The notes beneath the pieces were generated by a model, which ran no database searches, had not been told where the DNA came from, and saw nothing but the letters and a program-made list of their open reading frames with translations. DNA of 64,000 nucleotides, from contig CAVYOX010000014.1 in NCBI GenBank assembly GCA_963770245.1, forward strand, positions 310,001 through 374,000, given 5' to 3'. This document shows positions 16,390-24,909 of the stretch, in pieces; within the stretch, counting starts at the first letter, position 1, and each line of letters starts with the position of its first letter. The stretch is from PALSA-270 sp963770245 (GTDB lineage: Bacteria > Acidobacteriota > Terriglobia > Terriglobales > Acidobacteriaceae). Made by a program: the position numbers and the translations under genes.

Positions 16390-17436
16390 CTAAAATCCTA
16401 CAAACACCGGCTCCGGCTCCAGGCGAACCCCCCAAATCTCCTCGACCCGTTGTTGGATGTGCTCTTTGAGAGCCAAGATGTCGACGGCAGTGGCATCGCC
16501 CCGATTCACAATCGCTAAAGCATGCTTGCGCGAGATGCCCACGCGCCCGCTGCCATATCCCTTACCAAACCCGGAGTGCTCCACCAGCCAGGCGGCGGAA
16601 ACCTTTTTCTGCGACACCAGCGCGGGATAGCTGGGAATCTGTAAGCCTCGTGCCGCCGCACGCTCTTCCAATTCCCCATGCTCGGCCGCTGTAACCACAG
16701 GATTCTTGAAGAAGGACCCGGCACTTCGCGAATCTTCATCCCCGGGTGTAATCAGCATCCCCTTGAGCGCCCGGATTCTGCGAACCGCTTCTCGTGTGTC
16801 CGCCAGAGTCGGGGTCTTCTGCCATCCCGCAAAATGTTTTTTCAGGTCGGCGTACTGGATGCGCGGTGCGCCGTTCGGAGTCAACCGATAGTTCACCCGT
16901 ACAATCACGTACCGCCCGCGCTCTCCGGTGTTGAAAATGCTCGTGCGGTAACTGAATCCGCAGGCCTCCGCGCACAGGTCATGGAGTTGTCCATCTCTCA
17001 CATCGAGGGCAAGTACCGAATCCACACTCTCGGCGACCTCCTGCCCGTACGCCCCCACATTCTGCACCGGCGTGCCGCCCACGCTGCCGGGAATGCCGCT
17101 TAGGCACTCGACCCCGGCACAATTGCGCGCCACCGCCCGCGCCACGAATCGGTCCCATGGTTCTCCCGCCCCCACTTCGAATCGCGCCTGCCCGTCTTGG
17201 CGGCTCTCTTCAATCCCGCCAACCGCCATCTTGAGCGCGAGGCCTGGCCAGCCGGCATCCGAGATCACCAGATTGCTGCCCCCTCCCAGCACAAAGAGCG
17301 GAAGATCACGGGTCCGCGCGAATGCGATCCCCGCTTGCACCTCGGCGGTGGTCGTCGCCTCCAGAAAAAATCGCGCCGGACCGCCGATTTGGAACGTTGT
17401 CAGCGGCGCCAGAGCCACATTTTCCTCGATACGCAT
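16390..17436 (-). CDS. murB: UDP-N-acetylenolpyruvoylglucosamine reductase
   Basis: 348 residues; an FAD enzyme that makes UDP-N-acetylmuramate for peptidoglycan. N-terminal FAD-binding segments are TTFQIGGPARFFLEA and VLGGGSNLVISD. The catalytic region includes GIPGSVGGTPVQNVGAYGQE, SYRTSIFNT and the Ser-bearing DSRSAGSFFKNPVV. This is the type I (E. coli-like) length with AWLVEHSGFGKGYGSG near the C-terminus. Start MRIEENVALAPLT. It is not in a dcw cluster here; its neighbour downstream is the ECF sigma gene. Confidence 0.95.
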   Translation of the reverse strand: MRIEENVALAPLTTFQIGGPARFFLEATTTAEVQAGIAFARTRDLPLFVLGGGSNLVISDAGWPGLALKMAVGGIEESRQDGQARFEVGAGEPWDRFVARAVARNCAGVECLSGIPGSVGGTPVQNVGAYGQEVAESVDSVLALDVRDGQLHDLCAEACGFSYRTSIFNTGERGRYVIVRVNYRLTPNGAPRIQYADLKKHFAGWQKTPTLADTREAVRRIRALKGMLITPGDEDSRSAGSFFKNPVVTAAEHGELEERAAARGLQIPSYPALVSQKKVSAAWLVEHSGFGKGYGSGRVGISRKHALAIVNRGDATAVDILALKEHIQQRVEEIWGVRLEPEPVFVGF

Positions 17437-17638
17437 GGTGATGCTTCAATATATACGACCCGTCCCAGGACCGCGTCGGCGCTCTCGGCGGCGCGATCTG
17501 CGTCTTTCGCGAGTCTAGAGACGGCGCTGGCCTCGATTTCGGGCTCGCAGTCCCCGCAAACACCGCGTGACCATTGGGCTCTCGTGGGTTACTATCTTTT
17601 GCGGCACATTGCGAGGAATTGAAACCTGAGGAGGTGCG

Positions 17639-18070
17639 ATGTTTCCAGAGATTATGGTGATCCCCATGCGCGAGGAATTGACCCGGCTGGGAATTCAGGA
17701 ACTGCGTACGGCCGAGGAAGTGGACCGGGCCTTAGCCGGTGAATCGGGCACCGCCATGGTGGTGGTGAATTCCATCTGCGGGTGTGCTGCGGGTCGCATG
17801 CGCCCCGCCGTCCGCGCCGCCTTGCAACATCCCAGCCACCCCGAAAGGGTTTTCACGGTTTTTGCCGGACAGGACACCGACGCGACCGAGCGGGCGCGTT
17901 CCTACTTCACCGGTTACCCGCCATCCTCGCCTTCGATTGCCCTGCTGCGTGACGGAAGACTGCTTCACATGATGCAGCGCAGTGACATCGAACATCGCGA
18001 AGCTGCCGACATCGCCACAGAACTGAAGCGCGTTTTCGATCAGCACTGCGCCAAAGCAGAAACCACGTAG
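17639..18070 (+). CDS. Bacilliredoxin (BrxA/BrxB, YphP/YqiW family)
   Basis: 143 residues of the DUF1094 thioredoxin-like family that removes bacillithiol from oxidised proteins. The redox motif is CGC in VVNSICGCAAGRMRPA (about residues 45-47). The start MFPEIMVIPMREEL has AGGAGGTGCG directly upstream. In Acidobacteria this implies a bacillithiol-like low-molecular-weight thiol, which is inference. Divergent from murB across 200 bp; no clear operator in that gap. Confidence 0.92.
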   Translation: MFPEIMVIPMREELTRLGIQELRTAEEVDRALAGESGTAMVVVNSICGCAAGRMRPAVRAALQHPSHPERVFTVFAGQDTDATERARSYFTGYPPSSPSIALLRDGRLLHMMQRSDIEHREAADIATELKRVFDQHCAKAETT

Positions 18071-18091
18071 CGCGGCAGGCTTTCCGGAGCT

Positions 18092-18661
18092 TTATTTCCT
18101 CTTGCCCACCGCCCGAAACGTCATTTCGGTGGCGCGGCTCCGCACCCGCCGCTTCCATTTGAAAAATAACTCCGCGTAACTCTGGGTGATGTAGTCTCGC
18201 GGGCTGACCCCCAAAACCCTCGCGGTGCGGTCAATCCAGCGCGGCGATCCTTCGATCTCGCCGAAATTCCCAATCGGAGTCTGGTCGAGGACGATGTGGC
18301 CTTCTCCCTCGCCCCATTCCGCACGGAATTTTTCATAGCGAAAGACCGGCACGTAGCCCAACGCGCGCAGAATGGCGTCCATCTTCTCTCCGTCTGCGAC
18401 TTTGGTTTGGGTCTCCACGCGCGATTTGTGCCGCCCGCTTTTGCCTTTGGCTTTGTGGGTCAGCACCCAGTCCGCCCCGTACTTGCGCAAACGCAGCAAC
18501 TCCCCCTCCCGGCGCAGGGTGCCCCCGGGCAGGTCGTAGAGAGAATTCATCTCATGGGTCCGGCGCGTTAGCAGACGAAACCCCGCTGCGCGCAGCCGTT
18601 GCGTGAAAGAGCGCGCATCCGTCAGCTGGAACTTGACTTCGACTTCTCGAGGTGAACCCAT
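18092..18661 (-). CDS. CYTH-domain protein (class IV adenylate cyclase / triphosphatase family)
   Basis: 189 residues with the CYTH signature ExExK as REVEVKFQL at the N-terminus, then LRLRKYG, LTHKAKGK, FRYEKFRAEW and HIVLDQTPIGNFGEIEG, the tunnel-lining charged residues of the CyaB/ThTPase fold. It binds a triphosphate substrate. Whether it makes cAMP or hydrolyses thiamine triphosphate cannot be told from sequence. Start at ATG 18661 (MGSPREV) preferred over ATG 18676. Followed closely upstream by the DedA-rhodanese gene. Confidence 0.85.
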   Translation of the reverse strand: MGSPREVEVKFQLTDARSFTQRLRAAGFRLLTRRTHEMNSLYDLPGGTLRREGELLRLRKYGADWVLTHKAKGKSGRHKSRVETQTKVADGEKMDAILRALGYVPVFRYEKFRAEWGEGEGHIVLDQTPIGNFGEIEGSPRWIDRTARVLGVSPRDYITQSYAELFFKWKRRVRSRATEMTFRAVGKRK

Positions 18662-18708
18662 GCGGTTAGGCCGCAAACGGCAAAAGACGAACCGGTCAAT
18701 GCGAGCCG

Positions 18709-19680
18709 CTAACTAAACGTTGGCAGCTTCACCAGATCATTCCGTGGAACCGACTCCAGCGCAAAACCCGCTTTCCGCCATGCTGCCAGCCCGCCACGGA
18801 TGACGAACGCATTGAATCCTTGCTCTCGCAGCAGGAGCGCCACCCGGGCGCTCGTGGCGTCGCGCGCTCAAGTGCAGTACAGATAGATGTCCTTGTCCTT
18901 CGGCAGGAGTTTGACTTCCTCCGCCAAGTGGTTGGGTTCGAAGCGCAGCGATCCTTTGATCCGCATGGCGTTCGCGTCGTAGTACCCGTGGCTGCGCACA
19001 TCGAGCAGCACCAAGTTCTCTTTGTCTCCCGAAGCCAATTTCCGAGCCAGTTCTTCGACCAGCACTCGCGGCACCACGCGATACATCTTGTGCTTGCGAT
19101 AGAGCAACACCTTGTAGACCACGTAGGCGACAACGGCGGCCACCAGCAATTGTTCCATGAGGTGACCGGCCACCAGAAAGCCGCGCGTGATCATCGCCAG
19201 AAAATTGCGAAACAGGAAGCCCAGTGCGAAATACGCTCCCAGGTAGAGGGCCGTGCCCGCCAGATCCAGTCGCAGAAACTGCGCCAGACGCATCTTCATG
19301 CTCCCAGCCAGCGGGGGCGCCATGCTGTTGACCCCAGGAATGAACTTGGCGATCAGCAGCGTGACTTTGCCCCGCTTGTAGAACGACTCGGCCGAGCGCA
19401 GGATGCAGTTTTCCGGGTTGGCTGAGATCCGGCACAGCAGGGCGAGCAAGGCCCACCCCATATAACGCCCCAGAATGTAAAGCAGCGAGTCGCCAAGCAG
19501 CATCGCAGTTACGGCCAGCCCCAGCACGGCCGGCGCTCGGAGCGTACCTACGGCCGCCGCCGCCCCGGCTGCGACCATCGCCAGCGAAGCCGGCACCGGC
19601 AGACCGATGGCCTCGCCCAAAACGACGACGAAGAGCACAATGTAGCTATGCTGTTCGAGCAGTGCGGTGAAATGATGCAT
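18709..19680 (-). CDS. DedA-family membrane protein fused to rhodanese, with in-frame TGA at the catalytic position (candidate selenoprotein)
   Basis: Conventional reading ends at TGA 18870-18868 after 270 residues. The same frame then continues for 52 codons to TAG at 18709 and encodes the missing rhodanese C-terminus (ATSARVALLL, FVIRGGLAAW). Residues 1-190 are a DedA/VTT membrane domain (ALAMVAAG... and FIPGVNSMAPPLAGSM). Residues 200-323 are a rhodanese (LVLLDVRSHGYYDANAMRIK, DIYLYCT). The TGA is codon 271, two after Cys269. Counting back from the TS-AR pair (the R-S pair of ordinary rhodaneses) puts it at the sulfur-accepting residue. As I remember homologues, they carry CxC there. A hairpin at 18835-18853 fits a bacterial SECIS. 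Alternatives are a nonsense mutation or a base-call error. Confidence 0.72.
18835..18853 (-). promoter_or_regulatory. SECIS-like stem-loop downstream of the in-frame TGA
   Basis: On the transcribed strand a perfect 7-bp stem (GAGCGCC / GGCGCTC) closes a 5-nt loop CGGGT. The stem starts 14 nt after the TGA and the loop 21 nt after it. Bacterial SECIS elements usually have the apical loop about 16-37 nt downstream with a G among its first two bases; here the second base is G and GGU is present. The segment also codes conserved TSARVAL residues in GC-rich DNA, so chance pairing cannot be excluded. Confidence 0.5.
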
Positions 19681-19759
19681 ATCCGAAAGGCCTTACACTG
19701 TTTGGCAGTTAGATTGTAGCCTCATCCCCGGGATTCAAACTTAAATGGGAGTCCAGGAA

Positions 19760-20110
19760 ATGCCCGCCCAGCCCAAACCCGACGCCACGTTATCTTGCCT
19801 GGCCGCAAGACACCACTGCCCTTTAGCGACGCCGTCCTGGCCGGGGAACTCTCTATCTCGCCGGCCGCATTGGCATCGGTCCGAAGACTGGCAAAGCTGC
19901 GGTGAGCCTGGATGAGGAACTGCGCTTGCTGTTCCAGGGGTTCGCGGCGGTCCTTGCGGTTCGCCGGATATTTCCCTGTGGGAGCGTTTCAATTCCGCCT
20001 ACGTCAAGTGCTTCTCGGGGGATCTCCCGGTACGAGCCTTCATCGGTTCCGCTCCGCGGCGGCGCAACCGAAGATTCGAAATGATGGGAATTGCCGTGCG
20101 GAAGTGCTAG
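19760..20110 (+). pseudogene. Decayed RidA (YjgF/UK114) family gene
   Basis: Three frames together rebuild a RidA protein. Frame from 19789: VILPGRKTPLPFSDAVLAGE. Frame from 19851: LYLAGRIGIGPKTGKAAVSL then DEELRLLFQGFAAVLA. Frame from 19976: LWERFNSAYVKCFSGDLPVR then AFIGSAP...FEMMGIAVRKC and TAG at 20108. There is one frameshift near 19850. A second lies near 19972, with about 20-25 residues missing between AVLA and LWERFN. The RidA substrate Arg in VRAFIGS is still present. Intact RidA deaminates reactive enamines; this copy cannot be translated as one protein. Confidence 0.8.
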
Positions 20111-20195
20111 GTGGCAAAGGGCGCACAGCCCGGCCGGGCAGCCAGTTGCGACATCCTTAGGCGGCAGAAGGAAACCCGAATGTCCGCCGGGGTCG

Positions 20196-21185
20196 CTATT
20201 TTTCCCGCGCGACCACAAACTCGGGCGCCCACAACAGCGCCCGCTTGATCTCGCTGTCGGGGAAGCTGCAGATGGCATTGCGTGCCAACGTGGCATACTG
20301 CAACGCTCGCTGGTTGGCTGCCTCGAGCGAACCATAACGGTTCAGAATCTCGAGCACTTCGGCGTGGGTGACACCCTCAAAAGCGCGCTCGCGCACCACA
20401 GTTTCGATCCTGCTCCGTTCCCGCGGCGTGCAGCGCTCGAGCGCATGGATCACCGCCATCGTGACTTTTCCTTCGCGCAAATCGCTGGCTACCGGTTTCC
20501 CCAACATAGTTTCGGAGGCAGTCAGATCGAGAACGTCGTCGACGATCTGAAACGCGATCCCCAAATCCAGCCCATACTGGGCCAAACTCTGTTCCTGCTC
20601 CGCTGTGGCCCCACCGAGGATTGCGCCCATTCGCATGCACACCGAAAACAGGCACGCTGTCTTGCGAAAAATCAAGTCGAAGTGCTCATCGAGGGTAATC
20701 AATTTGCCCAGCTTCTCCATCTGCAACAGTTCGCCCTCAACCATCTGCTGCGTCAGATCGATGAGCGTGTCCAGGATGCGGAAGTTGCGCTCCTGGACCG
20801 CGATCTTGAACGCCTGCATATACAGCCAGTCGCCCGCCAGTACGCATTTCGGATTGCCCCACTGGGTGTTGGCTGCTGGCCGGCCGCGCCGAGTATCGGC
20901 TTCGTCAATAATGTCATCATGCACCAGGGTGGCGGTGTGAATGATCTCGACCACTGCGCCCAACCGAACCGCGCCACGTCCTCGATAGTCAAATAATTTG
21001 GAGGAGAGCAGCAGCAGCGCCGGACGAATGCGTTTCCCGCCACCTCCGCGCAGATACTCGCCGATCTCGGTGATCGCGCCTACGCCCGAGACGGTGTCGC
21101 GTCCGAACTCGCGCTCAATCGCAGCCAAGTCGTCGCGCAGCATCTCGAAGAATTCTTTGCCGGTGATAGCGGCTGGCATGCTCAT
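20196..21185 (-). CDS. Long-chain polyprenyl diphosphate synthase
   Basis: 329 residues, all-helical trans-prenyltransferase. The first Asp-rich motif is HDDIIDEADTRRGRP and the second is QIVDDVLDLTAS. GGGKRIRPALLLLSSKLF is the isopentenyl-diphosphate site. It makes an isoprenoid chain for quinone side chains (octaprenyl/heptaprenyl type). Chain length cannot be fixed, but Ala/Leu residues upstream of the first motif suggest a medium-long product. Start ATG 21185 (MSMPAAITG) rather than 21275, which would run into yajQ. Confidence 0.93.
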   Translation of the reverse strand: MSMPAAITGKEFFEMLRDDLAAIEREFGRDTVSGVGAITEIGEYLRGGGGKRIRPALLLLSSKLFDYRGRGAVRLGAVVEIIHTATLVHDDIIDEADTRRGRPAANTQWGNPKCVLAGDWLYMQAFKIAVQERNFRILDTLIDLTQQMVEGELLQMEKLGKLITLDEHFDLIFRKTACLFSVCMRMGAILGGATAEQEQSLAQYGLDLGIAFQIVDDVLDLTASETMLGKPVASDLREGKVTMAVIHALERCTPRERSRIETVVRERAFEGVTHAEVLEILNRYGSLEAANQRALQYATLARNAICSFPDSEIKRALLWAPEFVVAREK

Positions 21186-21210
21186 TGCATCAAATCTGTG
21201 ATGAAGGCTC

Positions 21211-21708
21211 TCAGTTGGTCCGGTAGTTCGTAAACTGCGTATCAATCCCAAAGTCCTGTTGCTTGAGCAGGGCAATGATGGACTGCAGCGTGTCCCGATC
21301 CTTGCTGCTCACGCGCACCAGATCCCCTTGAATCGAGGCCTGAGCCTTGTGCTTCGAGTTCTTGATCACCTTGACAATCTCGCGCGCTTTTTCGATCGGG
21401 ATGCCCTGCTGCATGGTGATGCGTTGTTTTGCCGTTCCTCCGGCCGCCGCTTCGACCGCCCCATAGGTCAGTCCCTTCAGCGGAACGCCACGCTTTGCCA
21501 GTTTCTGCTGGAACACGTCGTTGACCGCCTTCAGCTTGTACTCGTCGAGCGAATGCAGCACGATGGCGTCTTTTCCGTCCAGTTCGATGTTCGATTTCGA
21601 ATCCTTGAGGTCGAAACGGGTGTGAATTTCCTTCAACGCATGCTGAATCGCGTTGGAGACTTCCTGCAAATCGATCTTGCTCACAATGTCAAAAGTGTTT
21701 TCTGGCAT
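21211..21708 (-). CDS. YajQ family nucleotide-binding protein
   Basis: 165 residues of the DUF520/YajQ family: MPENTFDIVSKIDLQEVSNA at the N-terminus, FDLKDSKSNIELDGKDAIVL and KQRITMQQGI. Members bind cyclic di-GMP in Xanthomonas and nucleotides or RNA elsewhere. No GGDEF/EAL gene is in this window. Full family length (about 163). It is 25 bp upstream of the polyprenyl synthase on the same strand. Confidence 0.93.
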   Translation of the reverse strand: MPENTFDIVSKIDLQEVSNAIQHALKEIHTRFDLKDSKSNIELDGKDAIVLHSLDEYKLKAVNDVFQQKLAKRGVPLKGLTYGAVEAAAGGTAKQRITMQQGIPIEKAREIVKVIKNSKHKAQASIQGDLVRVSSKDRDTLQSIIALLKQQDFGIDTQFTNYRTN

Positions 21709-21893
21709 GGCGTGTCGTCAGCTCCAGAAGTTCTTCCCGAGGTTTGCCAGGGCAACGGCTTCGCGCGCGCCCGCACCCCGCACTTGCCCTGTCATCCGAA
21801 CCCGCCCCGGCGAAATCCGCCGGCCGCGGCTCATCGGCAGCGGCTCCCCGTTCGATAGATTCCTGCGCCTCCACCGAGGATGCACTCAACAAG

Positions 21894-22706
21894 CTAAATG
21901 GAATCAGCCTTTTCGGGAAGCGAAAAGAAGCGATAGAAGTTGCACGCCGTCTGCTGTCCAGCCTCCTCCGGAGAAAGTCCGCGCAATGCGCCCACCTGCC
22001 GGGCCACTTCCTTCACGAATCCCGGTTCATTGCGCTTTCCGCGATGCGGTACGGGCGCGAGAAAAGGCGAATCGGTCTCAATCAGGATCCGGTCGAGTGG
22101 CACTTCGAGGGCGGTGTCGCGAATCAGTTGCGCCTTGGGAAAGGTGATATTTCCCGCGAAAGAAATCATGAACCCCAGATCGAGCGCCCGCTTGGCGTGC
22201 TGCCAGGTCCCCGTGAAACAGTGCAGAATCCCACCTAGGCTGCTGCCGCTCCAGTGCTCGCGCAACAGCTGCAGACAATCTTCCCAGGCGTTGTCGCTGC
22301 CCGCAGAAGGCCGGCAATGAATCACCACCGGCAACCGAGTGGCTTGCGCCAACTCAAGCTGCCGCAAGAAAACCAGTTGCTGCACCTGGCGGGGCGAGTG
22401 ATCGTAAAAGTAATCCAGGCCAATCTCTCCCCAGGCAATCACTTTCGGTCGTTTCGCCAGGCGCTCGAGTTCCACGAAGTCGGCGTCGGTGGCGAGTTGA
22501 GCCTCGTGGGGATGAATGCCAACGCTGGCATAAATGAAGGCATGCGTCTCCGCCAGCCGGATGCCACAGTCTAGCGACCCGGGGCCGGTGCCGCTGCCAA
22601 TCGCGACAATGGTCTCGACTCCAGCCTCCTGCGCCCGCGCCATCACTTGTTCGCGGTCGAGGTCGAACCGTTCTCCGTCGAGATGTGCGTGCGAGTCTAC
22701 GAACAC
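21894..22706 (-). CDS. TatD-family metal-dependent hydrolase (DNase)
   Basis: 270 residues with the TatD metal ligands: MFVDSHAHLDGERFD at the N-terminus (HxH), GEIGLDYFYDHS, VIHCRPSAGS and LIETDSPFLAPVPHRGKRN. The family has 3'-5' exonuclease and AP-endonuclease activity. In many genomes tatD follows metG, as here (93 bp apart, same strand), which supports a shared transcript. Confidence 0.93.
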   Translation of the reverse strand: MFVDSHAHLDGERFDLDREQVMARAQEAGVETIVAIGSGTGPGSLDCGIRLAETHAFIYASVGIHPHEAQLATDADFVELERLAKRPKVIAWGEIGLDYFYDHSPRQVQQLVFLRQLELAQATRLPVVIHCRPSAGSDNAWEDCLQLLREHWSGSSLGGILHCFTGTWQHAKRALDLGFMISFAGNITFPKAQLIRDTALEVPLDRILIETDSPFLAPVPHRGKRNEPGFVKEVARQVGALRGLSPEEAGQQTACNFYRFFSLPEKADSI

Positions 22707-22799
22707 GGTCCCTGGTGATCCGCTGGTGGTCCTTCACAATGCTCGCGTCGGGCCGGCGAACGGCACCTCGATTGTCCGGGCTTCCCGCTGGCGGTCGCG

Positions 22800-24794
22800 C
22801 TACTTGAGTCTCGTCCCAACCGCCACATCCTCCAAGAAGGCCGCCAGCACGGCCTTTCCGCCCTCGGGCGAGGCTGCCACAATCATCCCGTTCGACTCCA
22901 GCCCGCGCAGCTTCCGCGGCGCAAGATTCGCTACAATCACCACTTTCCTCCCTATCAAGGCCTCGGGCGCATAGGAGTCCGCAATCCCGGCCACCACCTG
23001 CCGCACTTCGGTCCCGAGATCGACTTCCAGCCGCAGCAGCTTGTCCGCGCCCTTCACCTTTTCCGCAACCTTTACTTGTCCCACCCGCAGTTCGACTTTC
23101 GCGAAGTCGTCGATGCTGATCGTCCCCTCCGGCGGGGCGGCTGCGGGTTTCGGCGTAGCCGCAACCGCCGCTGCCGGAGCCGTTCGGAGCGCGGTCTCGA
23201 CCACCAGCGGAGCGCTGCGCTGCTGTTCTTCGATGGCCTGCATACTTTCGACGGCGGATTTATCCGCGCGGGGAAACACCGCTTCCACGGTCCCGAGCTT
23301 GGTCCCGAGCGGGATCTGTCCCCACTTCAATTCCGCCATGCGAAAGGTCTTGATGTCTCCCAGCCCCAGCTGGGCCCAGATCTTCGCCGTCGCTTCCGGC
23401 ATCACGGGATGGGCCAGAGCCGTCACAATCCGCAACGCCTCCGCCGAGGTATAGAGCACCGTCGCCAGGCGCGCCCGGCTGCCCTCGTCGTCCTTTTCTC
23501 CGAGCGCCCAGGGTTGGTTCTCGACGATGTATTTATCCACCGCCGCGACCAGTCCCCAAGCCGATTCCAGCGCCCGCGAGAACTGATACTGCTCAAACTG
23601 CGCACTGAATTCTGCGATGGTGCGGCGCGCCGCCTCAGAAATCTGGTCATCCGCCGCGGTCCGCGCCACTGCCGAGGGATAGGGCACCTCGCCCCTGAAA
23701 TACCTCCGGATCATGGTCAGGGTCCGGCTGGCCAGATTCCCCAGCCCGTTGGCCAAATCGGAGTTGTAGCGTTGCACAAGCGCATCGAAGGAAAACGACC
23801 CATCCTGGCCAAACACAATCTCGCGCAAAAGGAAGTAGCGCAACGCGTCCGCCCCCAGCACGTCGAGAATCGTCTCCGCCCGCACAATGTTGCCGCGCGA
23901 CTTCGACATCTTGTTCTCTTCGAACAAAAGCCAGCCATGCGCCACGATCCCTCTCGGCAGGGGCAACCCCGCGGCCATCAAGAATGCCGGCCAATAGACG
24001 CAGTGAAAGCGCACAATCTCCTTGCCGATCATCTGCACATCGGCCGGCCAGTACTTCTTGTACTTCGAATCATCCTCCGAGCCATATCCGAGCGCCGTGA
24101 TGTAGTTGGCCAGTGCATCCAGCCACACATAAATCACGTGTTTGGGATCGTCCGGTACCGGAATGCCCCAGGAAACGGTCGAGCGGCTGATCGAGAGATC
24201 GCGCAGACCCGAGCGCACAAACGACAAGACCTCGTTGCGCCGCGTCTCCGGACGGATGAACTCCGGCTGCTCGGTGTAAAGCCGGATCAGCCTGTCTTCA
24301 AACGCCGATAGCTTGAAGAAGTAATTCTCTTCTTCGACCGTCTCGGTCGGGCGCCCGCACTCGGGACAGGGTGCGCCGGGCCCGACCGCATCGACATACA
24401 GCTCGTCGAAGACGCAATACTGCCCCCGGTAATGCCCCTTGTAGATGTGTCCGTTTTCGGCGATGCGACGCCACAGCGCCTGCACCCCCTGCGTGTGTCG
24501 TTCCGAGGTGGTGCGGATGTAGTCGTCGTAGCTCAATCCCATCCGGTCCCATAGCCCGCGGAACTCGGCCGAGACCTCGTTCGTCAGCTGCTGCGGCGTC
24601 CGGCCGGCCGCCTGCGCCGCCTGCTCGATCTTCTGTCCGTGTTCGTCGGTGCCGGTGAGAAAATAGGTGTCGAAGCCCATCATCCTCTGCCGACGCGCGA
24701 TGGTGTCGCAGGCAATGGTGGTATACGCATGCCCAATATGGGGGCGCGCGTTGACGTAGTAGATGGGCGTCGTGATGTAGAACTTCTTGGCCAT
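22800..24794 (-). CDS. metG: Methionyl-tRNA synthetase with C-terminal tRNA-binding domain
   Basis: 664 residues. HIGH motif at residues 19-22 (RPHIGHAYTT), single CxxC zinc knuckle (APCPECGRPTE, the one-knuckle type), and KMSKSRGN in the catalytic core. The helical anticodon-binding domain follows (about 360-520). An Ala/Pro-rich linker then leads to an EMAP-II-like domain (about 560-664, IDDFAKVELRVGQVKVAEKV) that dimerises the enzyme and binds tRNA. Complete family length. Upstream is larC, downstream tatD. Confidence 0.97.
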   Translation of the reverse strand: MAKKFYITTPIYYVNARPHIGHAYTTIACDTIARRQRMMGFDTYFLTGTDEHGQKIEQAAQAAGRTPQQLTNEVSAEFRGLWDRMGLSYDDYIRTTSERHTQGVQALWRRIAENGHIYKGHYRGQYCVFDELYVDAVGPGAPCPECGRPTETVEEENYFFKLSAFEDRLIRLYTEQPEFIRPETRRNEVLSFVRSGLRDLSISRSTVSWGIPVPDDPKHVIYVWLDALANYITALGYGSEDDSKYKKYWPADVQMIGKEIVRFHCVYWPAFLMAAGLPLPRGIVAHGWLLFEENKMSKSRGNIVRAETILDVLGADALRYFLLREIVFGQDGSFSFDALVQRYNSDLANGLGNLASRTLTMIRRYFRGEVPYPSAVARTAADDQISEAARRTIAEFSAQFEQYQFSRALESAWGLVAAVDKYIVENQPWALGEKDDEGSRARLATVLYTSAEALRIVTALAHPVMPEATAKIWAQLGLGDIKTFRMAELKWGQIPLGTKLGTVEAVFPRADKSAVESMQAIEEQQRSAPLVVETALRTAPAAAVAATPKPAAAPPEGTISIDDFAKVELRVGQVKVAEKVKGADKLLRLEVDLGTEVRQVVAGIADSYAPEALIGRKVVIVANLAPRKLRGLESNGMIVAASPEGGKAVLAAFLEDVAVGTRLK

Positions 24795-24909
24795 TCGCCT
24801 TACTTCATTTCTTGTTGGATGTCTGGAGAATCGTTAACTCGTCACTGCCTTGTCATTCTGGGCGCTGTTCTGTTGGGGTCTCGGCCCTCGCACTGTGCGC
24901 GAACCGCAT

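Noticed and set aside
18729..19456. Overlapping minus-strand frames across the DedA gene
   Set aside because: They are other-frame readings of the DedA-rhodanese gene, which explains the codon pattern fully.
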